From Leptospira terpstrae serovar Hualin str. LT 11-33 = ATCC 700639 (GTDB lineage: Bacteria; Spirochaetota; Leptospiria; Leptospirales; Leptospiraceae), in the NCBI RefSeq assembly GCF_000332495.1, contig NZ_AOGW02000001.1, forward strand, positions 1-23,647: 23,647 nucleotides of DNA, in the 5' to 3' direction. The position numbers and the translations under genes are program-made. This document shows positions 8,433 through 15,623 of the stretch, piece after piece. Numbering within the stretch: the stretch's first letter is position 1; every line of letters begins with the position of its first letter. The notes beneath the pieces are model-generated. The model was not told the DNA's origin and searched no databases. It saw only the letters and a program-made list of their open reading frames with translations.

Positions 8433-9014
8433 GACGTTAGATTTTTTAGCATTGAGAGTGACAATTGAATTTGCAAGAAAATCATGTGGTGTTTTCTTCA
8501 TTTTATTAAAAAGAATAAATAAAATTGAAAGAATATAGTAATAAGTTGAAAGATTAGGAATGAGTTCTTGTTTTTCTAATTCTTTAAAATAAGAAGAAAA
8601 ATCGTAAGCTATTAATGTTTCAGAATTATCATTGTAATAACTAAACATCAAGTAAACATTAATAATGAAGATAACATAGATGAAAATATGCGGTATCTCT
8701 CTTAAAAATGAATCTCTTATATTTAAACTGTCTTGGTTTTTTCCAATTATTTTAATTTTAACGGCTAATTTTCCTAATGTTCCGCCATATTTGAATGTAA
8801 AGAAAATTCTATATCCGATGAAAATTACCGAATAGAAAATCGTTAACATAAAATAGTATTTTAATCCTAAACTCTGTGATTTGAGCATCGCATAAATCAC
8901 TAGTGAAAGAAATGGTAGCATGACTATAAAATCTACTAAATGTGCTTTAATTCGTTTGCCTAATGATGCTAATTCTAAATCATCTGGTATATTTGCCTTT
9001 TCTATGTTCATCAT
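8427..9014 (-). CDS. RDD family membrane protein
   Basis: The 195-residue product fits the RDD family: an N-terminal LGKRIKAHLVDFIVMLP with Arg21 and Asp28, then hydrophobic helices at about 25-45, 53-72, 106-127 and 158-170, and the family's GGTLGKLAVKIKII after the second helix (77-90). RDD proteins are small integral membrane proteins; some have been linked to ion or sodium transport, most are uncharacterised. The start MMNIEKA at 9014 has a second ATG one codon later; AAGGAT lies about 10 bases upstream. The TAA is part of the attC core box, so the last residue comes from GCA-TAA. Confidence 0.85.
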   Translation of the reverse strand: MMNIEKANIPDDLELASLGKRIKAHLVDFIVMLPFLSLVIYAMLKSQSLGLKYYFMLTIFYSVIFIGYRIFFTFKYGGTLGKLAVKIKIIGKNQDSLNIRDSFLREIPHIFIYVIFIINVYLMFSYYNDNSETLIAYDFSSYFKELEKQELIPNLSTYYYILSILFILFNKMKKTPHDFLANSIVTLNAKKSNVA

Positions 9015-9065
9015 ATTTTTTATCCTTTTTTATTTTATTTATTCAATTTATTTAAATCTAATGTC

Positions 9066-9228
9066 GCATAACGAACTAGCCTTAACGACGTAGGCTGACC
9101 CTGAGTCCCGGACGGGACGTTAGGGACTGGCACGTAGTTTGCGAATGCAAACGAGTGACAGAAAGCCTATGTGCCGCAGGCCGAGCGAGGGCGAAGTCCC
9201 GAAGCGAAGCGTTAAGGCGCTGTTAGTC
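9066..9228 (-). repeat. attC site 9 (ends cassette 9)
   Basis: Core boxes GCATAAC (9066-9072) and the unusual GTTAGTC (9222-9228). The GTTAGTC box is matched by GACTAAC at 10129-10135, the other end of the same cassette. The outer stem is GCCTTAACG with CGTTAAGGC. Confidence 0.95.
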
Positions 9229-9247
9229 GCAGTGAAATATTTTACTT

Positions 9248-10102
9248 TTATTCAATTTCCTTTAGATATTCGATTTTTTTCGATATTTTGGGAACTAAAG
9301 ATTCTAAATCCAAATGTAATTTATTTTCGTTTTGAATAGGTAAGGAAAATCTTGCTTTGGAATGATAAAGTATAAATTTAATCGTATCAAATATAAAGAA
9401 AAAAGGTATAGTAATCATGTTGTAAATATCTAGAATTTCATCTTCATTGTATTGATTATTTGATTTTATTAAGAAATCGTTTGCTCCTGGATTTCCATGT
9501 ACAAACATTGAAGACTCCCAATAATCTCTAGTTATAATTTCGAAATGATCATGAATTTGGCTGTATTCTTTGAAAAGATAAGTAAGTTTCTTTATTATAT
9601 TTTTAATTGAAAAATTTTGAATTTCATCGTTTAGGTCTTTTTTTGTTTTGAATTCTATTTCAGGGAAAGAGCTTTTTACAAGTTCCCATTCATTTAATTT
9701 ATCCATACCTTTTAATGATCGATGTAAATTTTTCATTTTTATATCGTTAATAAATTCTTCTATTTTTCCATATAAATGGTAGTCGAATGATAGATTTTTA
9801 TTTTTATCAAAGTTAGATAAGAGGTATTGAGACTTTAAATAGTGCTCAATTAGGCTTCTGTAGATGATCTTTGCAGAATAGTAATTTTTGTCCCTAAGAA
9901 GTTGAATTAAATTCAAATACATTATTGAACATTTTGAAATTAGAAAAAAAGAGTCTTTTGGTTCAGTTATTAAATTTGTATTAAGGAAAAAGGAGTGAAT
10001 TATATTTAAGTCATTAGAAATATTTATGCTAAAGTTTTTATGGTGCTCTCGGAAAATATCGACAAGTTTTTCAACGGTTTCATGTTTAAAGGTGGTGTCC
10101 AT
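9248..10102 (-). CDS. Hypothetical protein, possibly DUF5677/HEPN-like
   Basis: The 284-residue product is all-helical in appearance with no signal peptide. The stretch YSAKIIYRSLIEHYLKSQYL (75-94) and the FVHGNP at 199-204 recall DUF5677-type proteins, in which an R-x-x-x-E helix and a late H-G motif are common. Arg82 and His87 are also spaced as Rx4H, but that spacing alone is weak evidence for a HEPN nuclease. A hydrophobic stretch near 230-246 (IYNMITIPFFFIFDTIKFIL) could be a membrane segment or helix core. The ATG lies 32 nt from the junction. It is the only cassette in the window bounded by the GACTAAC/GTTAGTC variant, so it may have a different origin from its neighbours. Confidence 0.6.
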   Translation of the reverse strand: MDTTFKHETVEKLVDIFREHHKNFSINISNDLNIIHSFFLNTNLITEPKDSFFLISKCSIMYLNLIQLLRDKNYYSAKIIYRSLIEHYLKSQYLLSNFDKNKNLSFDYHLYGKIEEFINDIKMKNLHRSLKGMDKLNEWELVKSSFPEIEFKTKKDLNDEIQNFSIKNIIKKLTYLFKEYSQIHDHFEIITRDYWESSMFVHGNPGANDFLIKSNNQYNEDEILDIYNMITIPFFFIFDTIKFILYHSKARFSLPIQNENKLHLDLESLVPKISKKIEYLKEIE

Positions 10103-10128
10103 TTTTTTGAATTATTTTATTTCATTGC

Positions 10129-10290
10129 GACTAACGAACTAGGCTAACCGACGTAGGCTGACCCTGAGTCCCAACGGGACGTTAGGGACTGGCACGGAGC
10201 TTGCGCATGCAAGCGAGTGACAGAAAGCCTATGTGTCGCAGACCAAGCGAGGGCGTAGTCCCGAAGCGCAGCGGTTAGTCGCTGTTAGCC
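10129..10290 (-). repeat. attC site 10 (ends cassette 10)
   Basis: Core boxes GACTAAC (10129-10135) and GTTAGCC (10284-10290), both rare variants. The outer stem is GGCTAACCG with CGGTTAGTC and the first arm is GTCCCaacGGGAC. The right box supplies the stop codon of the cassette 10 gene (GGC-TAA). Confidence 0.95.
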
Positions 10291-11364
10291 GAAGTTGTCT
10301 TTGTCTAGATATAAACTAATGCAATTGAAAAGGCTTATTCTGTTATATAATTTATAGTTTTTATATATTGAACCTGGGTAGAATGATCTAAAATATAATT
10401 TATCCGAATACGCTGTTCGATCCCGAGGGATCATTGGTACATACAACGCGGAAATTCTACCGAAGAAATTTTGAATTAGTTTGCTTGCAGCCATTGTATT
10501 ATTTGCATTAATATCTTGTTCATATATGCTAAGGACTCTTAAAATCAGTGTACTGAGTTTTAAGGCTAACTCATGCTCTGCCTCTTCGATTATTTCGATA
10601 AAACGTCCATTGGAAATTTTTGAGATTTCTCTCATGGTAGTTGTTGAATCGATTATTGAACTTTCACCATCTTCTAGCTTTATGTAATCTGATTGATTGA
10701 AGGTTATATATTCTTCTAAAATTGCACCATACTTTTGATGTTGAATATGATTTGGAGAATTTTGTAAATTTGGATCTATTATAGATTTACGTCGATAACC
10801 TTTGGGGAATAGATAGGTTACATCTCCGACTAATGATGATAAATCATTCACAAATGATTTTGCAATGGGAATTTTAAATTGAGATGTTTTCCGCTCAAAT
10901 TGATCTAATGAATTTAGTGTCCATGTTTGAATTTTTTCCCAGTAAATAGCATAAATAATTGGTGAATTTAATGTTTTAGAGTATTCTGTAGTTAACTCAG
11001 TTTGGTTGATTTTGATATTTTTTAATGTTTCTTTTTCTTTTAGTACGGTTTTCACATCGATCAATAATGGTAGGTATTTTTGGTTAGTAGATTTATAGAT
11101 TAGAATAGAATCTGGAACTTGGAATTTTTGTTTACTGGATTCTGGATATTGTGTTTCGTCTAGGCTATGTATTAAATGAGTCCAGGGTAATGCTGAATAA
11201 ATATATTTAAAGATGTCTTCATGCTTGAAGCTTTCCATAATCCTATCGATTCGGCTCCGAAGTTCATCACTAATACTATTTTTGATATTTTCAATTGCAC
11301 TTTCTGTCGCATCTGGACTTTGCAACATTTGATATAGAAGTCTTGCTTTTTCAAAATCGTTCAT
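10285..11364 (-). CDS. PD-(D/E)xK nuclease-like protein
   Basis: The 359-residue product has no signal peptide. Residues 84-106 contain VPDSILIY followed 18 residues after the Asp by LLIDVKT: Asp85, Asp103 and Lys105 fit the PD...(D/E)xK metal-binding core of restriction-type and repair nucleases. A possible upstream acidic helix includes Glu49-Asp50. The later ILE-rich strand PIIYAIYWEKIQTWTLNSL (135-153) is what a fourth core strand followed by substrate contacts would look like. A helical C-terminal region makes up the rest. It may be an anti-phage or restriction-type nuclease, but no partner is in the cassette. The ATG at 11364 is preceded by AAGAGG at good spacing. Confidence 0.6.
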   Translation of the reverse strand: MNDFEKARLLYQMLQSPDATESAIENIKNSISDELRSRIDRIMESFKHEDIFKYIYSALPWTHLIHSLDETQYPESSKQKFQVPDSILIYKSTNQKYLPLLIDVKTVLKEKETLKNIKINQTELTTEYSKTLNSPIIYAIYWEKIQTWTLNSLDQFERKTSQFKIPIAKSFVNDLSSLVGDVTYLFPKGYRRKSIIDPNLQNSPNHIQHQKYGAILEEYITFNQSDYIKLEDGESSIIDSTTTMREISKISNGRFIEIIEEAEHELALKLSTLILRVLSIYEQDINANNTMAASKLIQNFFGRISALYVPMIPRDRTAYSDKLYFRSFYPGSIYKNYKLYNRISLFNCISLYLDKDNFG

Positions 11365-11393
11365 TTTTTTCCTCTTAGAAATTTGACAATTTC

Positions 11394-11557
11394 GGCTAAC
11401 GAACTAGCCTTAACGACGTAGGCTGACCCTGAGTCCCGGAACGGGACGTTAGGGACTGGCACGTAGTTTGCGAAAGCAAACGAGTGACAGAAAGCCTATG
11501 TGTCGCAGACCGAGCGAGGGCGACGTCCCGAAGCGAAGCGTTAAGGTGCTGTTATGC
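11394..11557 (-). repeat. attC site 11 (ends cassette 11)
   Basis: Core boxes GGCTAAC (11394-11400) and GTTATGC (11551-11557). The GGCTAAC variant is matched by GTTAGCC at 10284-10290 across cassette 10. The outer stem is GCCTTAACG with CGTTAAGGT. Confidence 0.95.
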
Positions 11558-11573
11558 GAAGTAAAACTGGTAT

Positions 11574-12215
11574 TCAATTTAATTTATTATTAATACTTAG
11601 TAGAGCTTTATATTTATTAGCAATCATAAGCATAATCTCTTCATTTGTAATTGAATTGAATTTTTTCTGATTTGAATAGGGAATTGTATCAAGAAAAGAT
11701 GAAAAATCTGAATTACATTCCGAACTTTCATTCCAAGTCAGATTTTTAGAAGAAATACAATCATGTCTTGATTTACATGCATAATCTAGGGAATTTTCGT
11801 CTATAGGACAAGTATTGTAAATTGTTAAATTTGGTTTATTTCTGCAATAGCATCCATAATTAATATTTGAAAAAGTATAACTCCATTCTTCTTCAAATTC
11901 CTTTTTAAACTTAATATTTTTTAATTCTGTTTTTATTTTTTCTATTAGAATTTGATATTCATCACAAAATATGGGATCATCGAAACAGATTTTTATAAGA
12001 TCTTCATTGTTATTTATTTTGTTTTTACGATTTTCTTCAAATTCTTTTATTTCTTTTTCTTGAGATTTCTTTTTTTTAATTTTTAATGTTAATTTCTCGT
12101 GTTCTTTTCTCTCGATTTCTTTTATCTTTTCATCTTCTCTAAAGTTTGGGTTCACTAGGTAAACAATCCAATAGAAAAATTGACCGATTGCTTCTAATAA
12201 ACTTAATGGATTCAT
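11574..12215 (-). CDS. Phospholipase A2-like protein with coiled-coil region
   Basis: The 213-residue product has a hydrophobic N-terminus (IGQFFYWIVYLV, about 10-21), a highly charged Lys/Glu-rich helix (27-70) that could form a coiled coil, and a cysteine-rich C-terminal domain. There, YGCYC at 120-124, Pro137-x-Asp139, Asp144, Cys147 and HDC at 151-153 resemble the calcium loop and the catalytic D-x-x-C-x-x-H-D of secreted phospholipase A2. The spacing is not exact, three residues rather than two lying between the cysteine and the histidine, so activity is unproven. If active it would hydrolyse phospholipids with calcium. An anchored PLA2-like domain could be a toxin or effector. The ATG lies 33 nt from the junction. 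Confidence 0.5.
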   Translation of the reverse strand: MNPLSLLEAIGQFFYWIVYLVNPNFREDEKIKEIERKEHEKLTLKIKKKKSQEKEIKEFEENRKNKINNNEDLIKICFDDPIFCDEYQILIEKIKTELKNIKFKKEFEEEWSYTFSNINYGCYCRNKPNLTIYNTCPIDENSLDYACKSRHDCISSKNLTWNESSECNSDFSSFLDTIPYSNQKKFNSITNEEIMLMIANKYKALLSINNKLN

Positions 12216-12242
12216 TTTTTTAGATTAATTTTGTTTTATTTC

Positions 12243-12408
12243 GCATAACGAACTAGGGGAGACGACGTTCCCTGACCCTGAGTCCCGGAAACGGGACGTT
12301 AGGGACTGGCACGTAGCTTGCGTATGCGAGCGAGTGACAGAAAGGGAATGTGGCGTAGCCCGAACGAGGCCGTGAGTGCCGAAGTGAAGCGTTTCCCCGC
12401 TGTTATGC
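12243..12408 (-). repeat. attC site 12 (ends cassette 12)
   Basis: Core boxes GCATAAC (12243-12249) and GTTATGC (12402-12408). The outer stem is GGGGAGACG with CGTTTCCCC and the first arm is GTCCCggaaacGGGAC. Confidence 0.95.
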
Positions 12409-12426
12409 GAAGGCTTTAAGGACAAC

Positions 12427-13527
12427 TTATAGCGTTTTAAATGCTTTTTCTTTGTCTATATTGAATTTTTGAAATAAATCAATATTTTTCATGTAGTCTG
12501 AATAGTATTGAAATAGCTGTATATTGCTTTTCGGAAATTTTAAATCTCTGAAGATTTCAAAATATTTTCTAACAAATGGATTGTTTATCTTTGGATTTAC
12601 TTCTGAATTATTAAAAACAGCTGGATCTATAATTGTAATAGATTCCAATCTATTTCCTTTTCGTATCTGTCGAAATAACCAATCGGAGTAAAAATCTGTC
12701 GGAGGTAGGCTATAACCCCAAATAATTAAATGGTTTGTAATTTCAATATCTCTTGCAGCAATATTCCAGATTTTTCTTATTACAGGAAATAGATTATAAC
12801 TTTTATTTAACACAGGAGGGATAATCATGACTGAGATTTGTTCATGACACTCACCACATTTATAAGGCGAATTCATTTCCGGTGTATTTAAAATAAATAT
12901 TTTATTGGAAATTTTGCAATGAGTATTTCTACAGCAATACCAATCAATTGACCCATGCATTTTCAAAAGATTACCTTTTAAATCATAATTATTATATAAG
13001 TTATATGGACTTTTGAAAAGGTATTCTTCATTTGGATCGCGTTCGTAATCAGCCGTAAATTCTTCAATATACCTTTGGTGTTGAGAAAGGTTTTTTTCCT
13101 TTAGGATTTTATCTAATAGTGTGTCCCAATTGAAAGTAATAATTGAATCTTTTTCATTTAGTTGAGTAGAAAAATGTGAATATTCTAAATCAATATTTAC
13201 CTTATCCTGACATTTCCCTATAACCGTTGAAATTAGGTCTACGAGATTGTTTCTGATTTGATTAAATTCTGGCCTAGAGGTTTTTTCTATGTCTATTTGC
13301 AATAGAGTTAATAGTTTTTCGATATCAATTTTATTGCTTTTATTATCAATACTTTTGCCAAAGTTATTGTTAACATATTCCTTTATCCTTTCAATATTTT
13401 CATTTTTCTGTAATCCTAATTCTTTCAATTTCTCAAAGAAATTTAAAATTGACGGAAGTTTACCTTCACTTGCCGAAATGGAGCTTCCCGCACCTAATAT
13501 AAAAGTTTTTTTATTTTCCATTATCAT
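12427..13527 (-). CDS. SIR2-family protein (NAD-binding, putative defence effector)
   Basis: The 366-residue product carries the SIR2 Rossmann signatures: GAGSS at 12-16, TFNWDTLLDK at 131-140, KMHGSIDW at 189-196, and LIIWGYSLPPTD at 267-278. A zinc ribbon is likely from Cys198/Cys199/Cys204 and Cys224/Cys227. SIR2-type domains bind NAD and act either as protein deacylases or, in many bacterial defence proteins, as NADases that deplete the cell upon phage infection; stand-alone SIR2 proteins of this size occur in both settings, and I favour defence from context. The frame begins MIM; the ATG at 13527 lies only 20 nt from the junction, the second ATG (13521) is equally possible, and no Shine-Dalgarno sequence precedes either. 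Confidence 0.85.
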   Translation of the reverse strand: MIMENKKTFILGAGSSISASEGKLPSILNFFEKLKELGLQKNENIERIKEYVNNNFGKSIDNKSNKIDIEKLLTLLQIDIEKTSRPEFNQIRNNLVDLISTVIGKCQDKVNIDLEYSHFSTQLNEKDSIITFNWDTLLDKILKEKNLSQHQRYIEEFTADYERDPNEEYLFKSPYNLYNNYDLKGNLLKMHGSIDWYCCRNTHCKISNKIFILNTPEMNSPYKCGECHEQISVMIIPPVLNKSYNLFPVIRKIWNIAARDIEITNHLIIWGYSLPPTDFYSDWLFRQIRKGNRLESITIIDPAVFNNSEVNPKINNPFVRKYFEIFRDLKFPKSNIQLFQYYSDYMKNIDLFQKFNIDKEKAFKTL

Positions 13528-13541
13528 TTTTTAAAGCTTTC

Positions 13542-13703
13542 GCATAACGTAACTAGCTTGCCGAAGTTCCCCGGAGCTGAGCCTACGGAGTAGGCGTTAG
13601 CGTCGGCGCGTATCTTGCGTAGGCAAGAAACGTGACGGAGGGGAATTTGGCGGAGCCTGGAGGGAGGGCTTGTCCCTCCCGGAACGGCAAGCGGAAGTTA
13701 TAC
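13542..13703 (-). repeat. attC site 13 (ends cassette 13), second structural class
   Basis: Core boxes GCATAAC (13542-13548) and GTTATAC (13697-13703). It differs from most by GTAACTAG instead of GAACTAG after the left box and GGAAG before the right box. The outer stem is CTTGCCG with CGGCAAG. It carries an enlarged third arm, GGGAGGGcttgtCCCTCCC. Confidence 0.95.
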
Positions 13704-13722
13704 GAAGTCGCAAAGTAATCGA

Positions 13723-14124
13723 TTAAAGAAAGACAGAAGGAGAAACTTTGAATTTACCTGCAAGCGCTTTGATTTGTCGTACATTCAATTCTCTTTTTCC
13801 ATTTAAGATTTCAGAAACAACACCTTGGCTACCCAAAATATTCATATCTTTTTGAGTTAAATTGTTTTCTTGCATAAGAAACTTTAAGACTTCGACAGGT
13901 TCAGAATTTGGCTGAATAAAATGATCATTTTCATATTCTTCAATTAAATTACCAATAGTTTCAAGGAGAGGAGCTAATTGGTGTTTTTCATCATTTCCCA
14001 CTTCATCGATGAGTTCATCAAGAATCTTAACTAATTTTTTATATTGTCTATCAGTGTGAGGAACAGAGAGAATATCTTTAACATCATGCCAAACATTCTT
14101 AACTTTTTCAATTTCTAGAATCAT
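13723..14124 (-). CDS. higA: HigA-type antitoxin, XRE-family HTH
   Basis: From the ATG at 14124 the product has 133 residues. The C-terminal 50 hold a helix-turn-helix: LTQKDMNILGSQGVVSEILN, followed by GKRELNVRQIKALAGKFKVS. The N-terminal part is helical and acidic and would hold the toxin. This fits the long HigA group that follows HigB-type toxins. An upstream in-frame ATG at 14142 exists, but 14124 is preferred: its ATG overlaps the toxin's stop as ATGA, and AAGGGAAAA sits at correct distance upstream. The antitoxin would bind HigB and the operator palindrome in front of higB. Autonomous toxin-antitoxin modules are common stabilisers of large integron arrays. Confidence 0.85.
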   Translation of the reverse strand: MILEIEKVKNVWHDVKDILSVPHTDRQYKKLVKILDELIDEVGNDEKHQLAPLLETIGNLIEEYENDHFIQPNSEPVEVLKFLMQENNLTQKDMNILGSQGVVSEILNGKRELNVRQIKALAGKFKVSPSVFL

Positions 14125-14417
14125 AGATTTTCCCTTTTCCATTTACCTTTGTCATATTCAGAATGAGTTAAAATGTTCCTTACAAAAACCTTTTGCCTAT
14201 TGAAATGAATTGCCGCTATCAAACGAAAGTGATTTCCACTAATGTTAAAAACAGTGAATTTACCCACCTGGTCTACGGAATTGAATACTTCCTTTAATTC
14301 ATTAAAGTTTTTAATATTTGTATTTTTAACGATCTTAAACCAGCTTTTTAACGAAGATTCAGCATTAGGGTGTTTCACAATGAAATCATCTAATTTCTTC
14401 CAGCTGATTATATGCAC
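14121..14417 (-). CDS. higB: HigB-type mRNA interferase toxin
   Basis: The 98-residue product matches the HigB toxin family: N-terminal HIISWKKLDDFIVKHPNAE, central W26 and NFNELKEVF, then FNISGNHFRLIAAIHF (57-72) and VRNILTHSEYDKGKW (79-93). These RelE-fold proteins cleave mRNA at the ribosome, with basic and aromatic residues such as Arg65, Arg80, His85 and Tyr88 likely important. The start is a GTG at 14417, chosen since the family normally begins with V-I-S a few residues in; no good Shine-Dalgarno sequence precedes it. It comes first in the operon, before the antitoxin, as usual for HigBA. A clear promoter with palindrome lies just upstream. Confidence 0.9.
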   Translation of the reverse strand: MHIISWKKLDDFIVKHPNAESSLKSWFKIVKNTNIKNFNELKEVFNSVDQVGKFTVFNISGNHFRLIAAIHFNRQKVFVRNILTHSEYDKGKWKRENL

Positions 14418-14430
14418 TTATGCAAATAAG

Positions 14431-14453
14431 TATCTCAAAATGAGATATGTCAA
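14431..14453 (-). promoter_or_regulatory. higBA promoter with operator palindrome
   Basis: On the minus strand a perfect -35 hexamer TTGACA (14453-14448) is followed at once by the palindrome TATCTCA-ttt-TGAGATA (14447-14431). The palindrome fills the -35/-10 spacer; the -10 is less clear (TTATTT or nearby). HigA bound there would block RNA polymerase, which is the usual autorepression of such modules. The toxin GTG starts about 14 bases downstream. Confidence 0.7.
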
Positions 14454-14512
14454 ATTTTTTTTTAATTATTTCAATATTTTCTCATGTCCTGAGGCATTCA
14501 TTTTGCGATTTC

Positions 14513-14672
14513 GTATAACGAACTAGGGGAGACGACGTTCCTCGTAGCTGAGCCTCGCAGAGGCGTTAGCGTCGGCGCGTCTTCTTGCGGAGCGAGAAGC
14601 GTGACGGAGAGGAATGTGGCGTAGCCCAAGCGAGGCCTTGTGCCGAAGCGCAGCGTTTCCCCGCTGTTATGC
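14513..14672 (-). repeat. attC site 14 (ends cassette 14)
   Basis: Core boxes GTATAAC (14513-14519) and GTTATGC (14666-14672). The outer stem is GGGGAGACG with CGTTTCCCC and the first arm is GCCTCgcaGAGGC. It is nearly identical in its left two-thirds to the site at 20104. Confidence 0.95.
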
Positions 14673-14679
14673 GAAGTGG

Positions 14680-15417
14680 TTATTTTAAAACGAATTTGTT
14701 TGATTTGCAATTAAAAAACGCAGTCTCTTTGTAATCTTCATTTTGAAAGAACGTTACTTCGATTTTTGAGAGACATTTTTCTTTTAATTCGATTTTCGCA
14801 TTTCCGATTAATCCAATTTCTTGAGTGTATTTGATATCTCCATTTTTATCAGAAAGAAAAATAGAAATAGATTCAGTATCGCAACAACCACCTTTAAGGA
14901 TTACATCTGTAAAACCGTCATTATTGATATCAATTCTTGTAGATTTTTGAAATTTTGCACTATAATCAAGAAATGGTTTCCAAATATTATTTTCTAAAAT
15001 CCAAATATCATCAGTTTTGCTTATGTCAGAAAGTTCATCGATACCTTGTGATGGTTTGTTTAGGATAGCAAATTTATCTTGATTATATACAACAGAAATG
15101 TCATTTTTAAGATTTTCAATTATCGCATTAGCTGAGTCAATATTGTATTGTATATCATTCTTGACATAGTAATCTTTCTTAGATTGCCAAAAATTTGAAT
15201 AATAATTGAAAGCATTTTGCAAAAGAATCTCTTTAGAGTTTCCTTCAACTAATGTTGTATTTTTTAAAATATCTACTTCTTCCTTATCTTTTTCAATAAG
15301 CTCTGGCGATATGTCAAATATAGTTATTAATTGATAGTCCGGTTTTATATCATTTTCAGGTTTTTTTTTGCAAGATAGACAAACTAGAATAGTTAGTAAA
15401 GTGATAAGCTTCTTCAT
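14680..15417 (-). CDS. Putative lipoprotein with FG-GAP/calcium-loop motif
   Basis: The 245-residue product has a lipoprotein signal (ILVCLSC, lipidation at Cys16) followed by a lysine run KKK. The mature part is mostly helical up to about residue 110 and then beta. The stretch DINNDGFTDVIL at 163-174 has the D-x-N-x-D-G-x-x-D spacing of FG-GAP/VCBS or dockerin-type calcium loops. A pair of cysteines at 178-179 and two late cysteines could form disulphides. I do not recognise the whole family. The ATG lies 40 nt from the junction with AAGGAA upstream. It probably faces the periplasm or surface. Confidence 0.75.
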   Translation of the reverse strand: MKKLITLLTILVCLSCKKKPENDIKPDYQLITIFDISPELIEKDKEEVDILKNTTLVEGNSKEILLQNAFNYYSNFWQSKKDYYVKNDIQYNIDSANAIIENLKNDISVVYNQDKFAILNKPSQGIDELSDISKTDDIWILENNIWKPFLDYSAKFQKSTRIDINNDGFTDVILKGGCCDTESISIFLSDKNGDIKYTQEIGLIGNAKIELKEKCLSKIEVTFFQNEDYKETAFFNCKSNKFVLK

Positions 15418-15451
15418 TTTTTTTTCCTTAAAGTAAATTTGTAACCATTTC

Positions 15452-15614
15452 GCATAACGTAACTAGCTACCCGAAGTTCCTCGGAGCTGAGCCTCTGGAA
15501 GAGGCGTTAGCGTCGGCGCGGAACTTGCGGAGGCAAGAGACGTGCCGGAGAGGAATTTGCCGAAGGCCGAGCGAGGGTGAAGACCCGAAGCGAAGTGGGT
15601 AGCGGCAGTTATGC
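15452..15614 (-). repeat. attC site 15 (ends cassette 15), second structural class
   Basis: Core boxes GCATAAC (15452-15458) and GTTATGC (15608-15614). Left end GTAACTAG, right end GGCAG. The outer stem is GCTACCCG with GTGGGTAGC and the first arm is GCCTCtggaaGAGGC. It is close to the next site. Confidence 0.95.
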
Positions 15615-15623
15615 GCCGTAAAA

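Noticed and set aside
14124..14142. Longer HigA starting at 14142
   Set aside because: The extension encodes the Shine-Dalgarno sequence for the ATG at 14124, which overlaps the toxin stop as ATGA.
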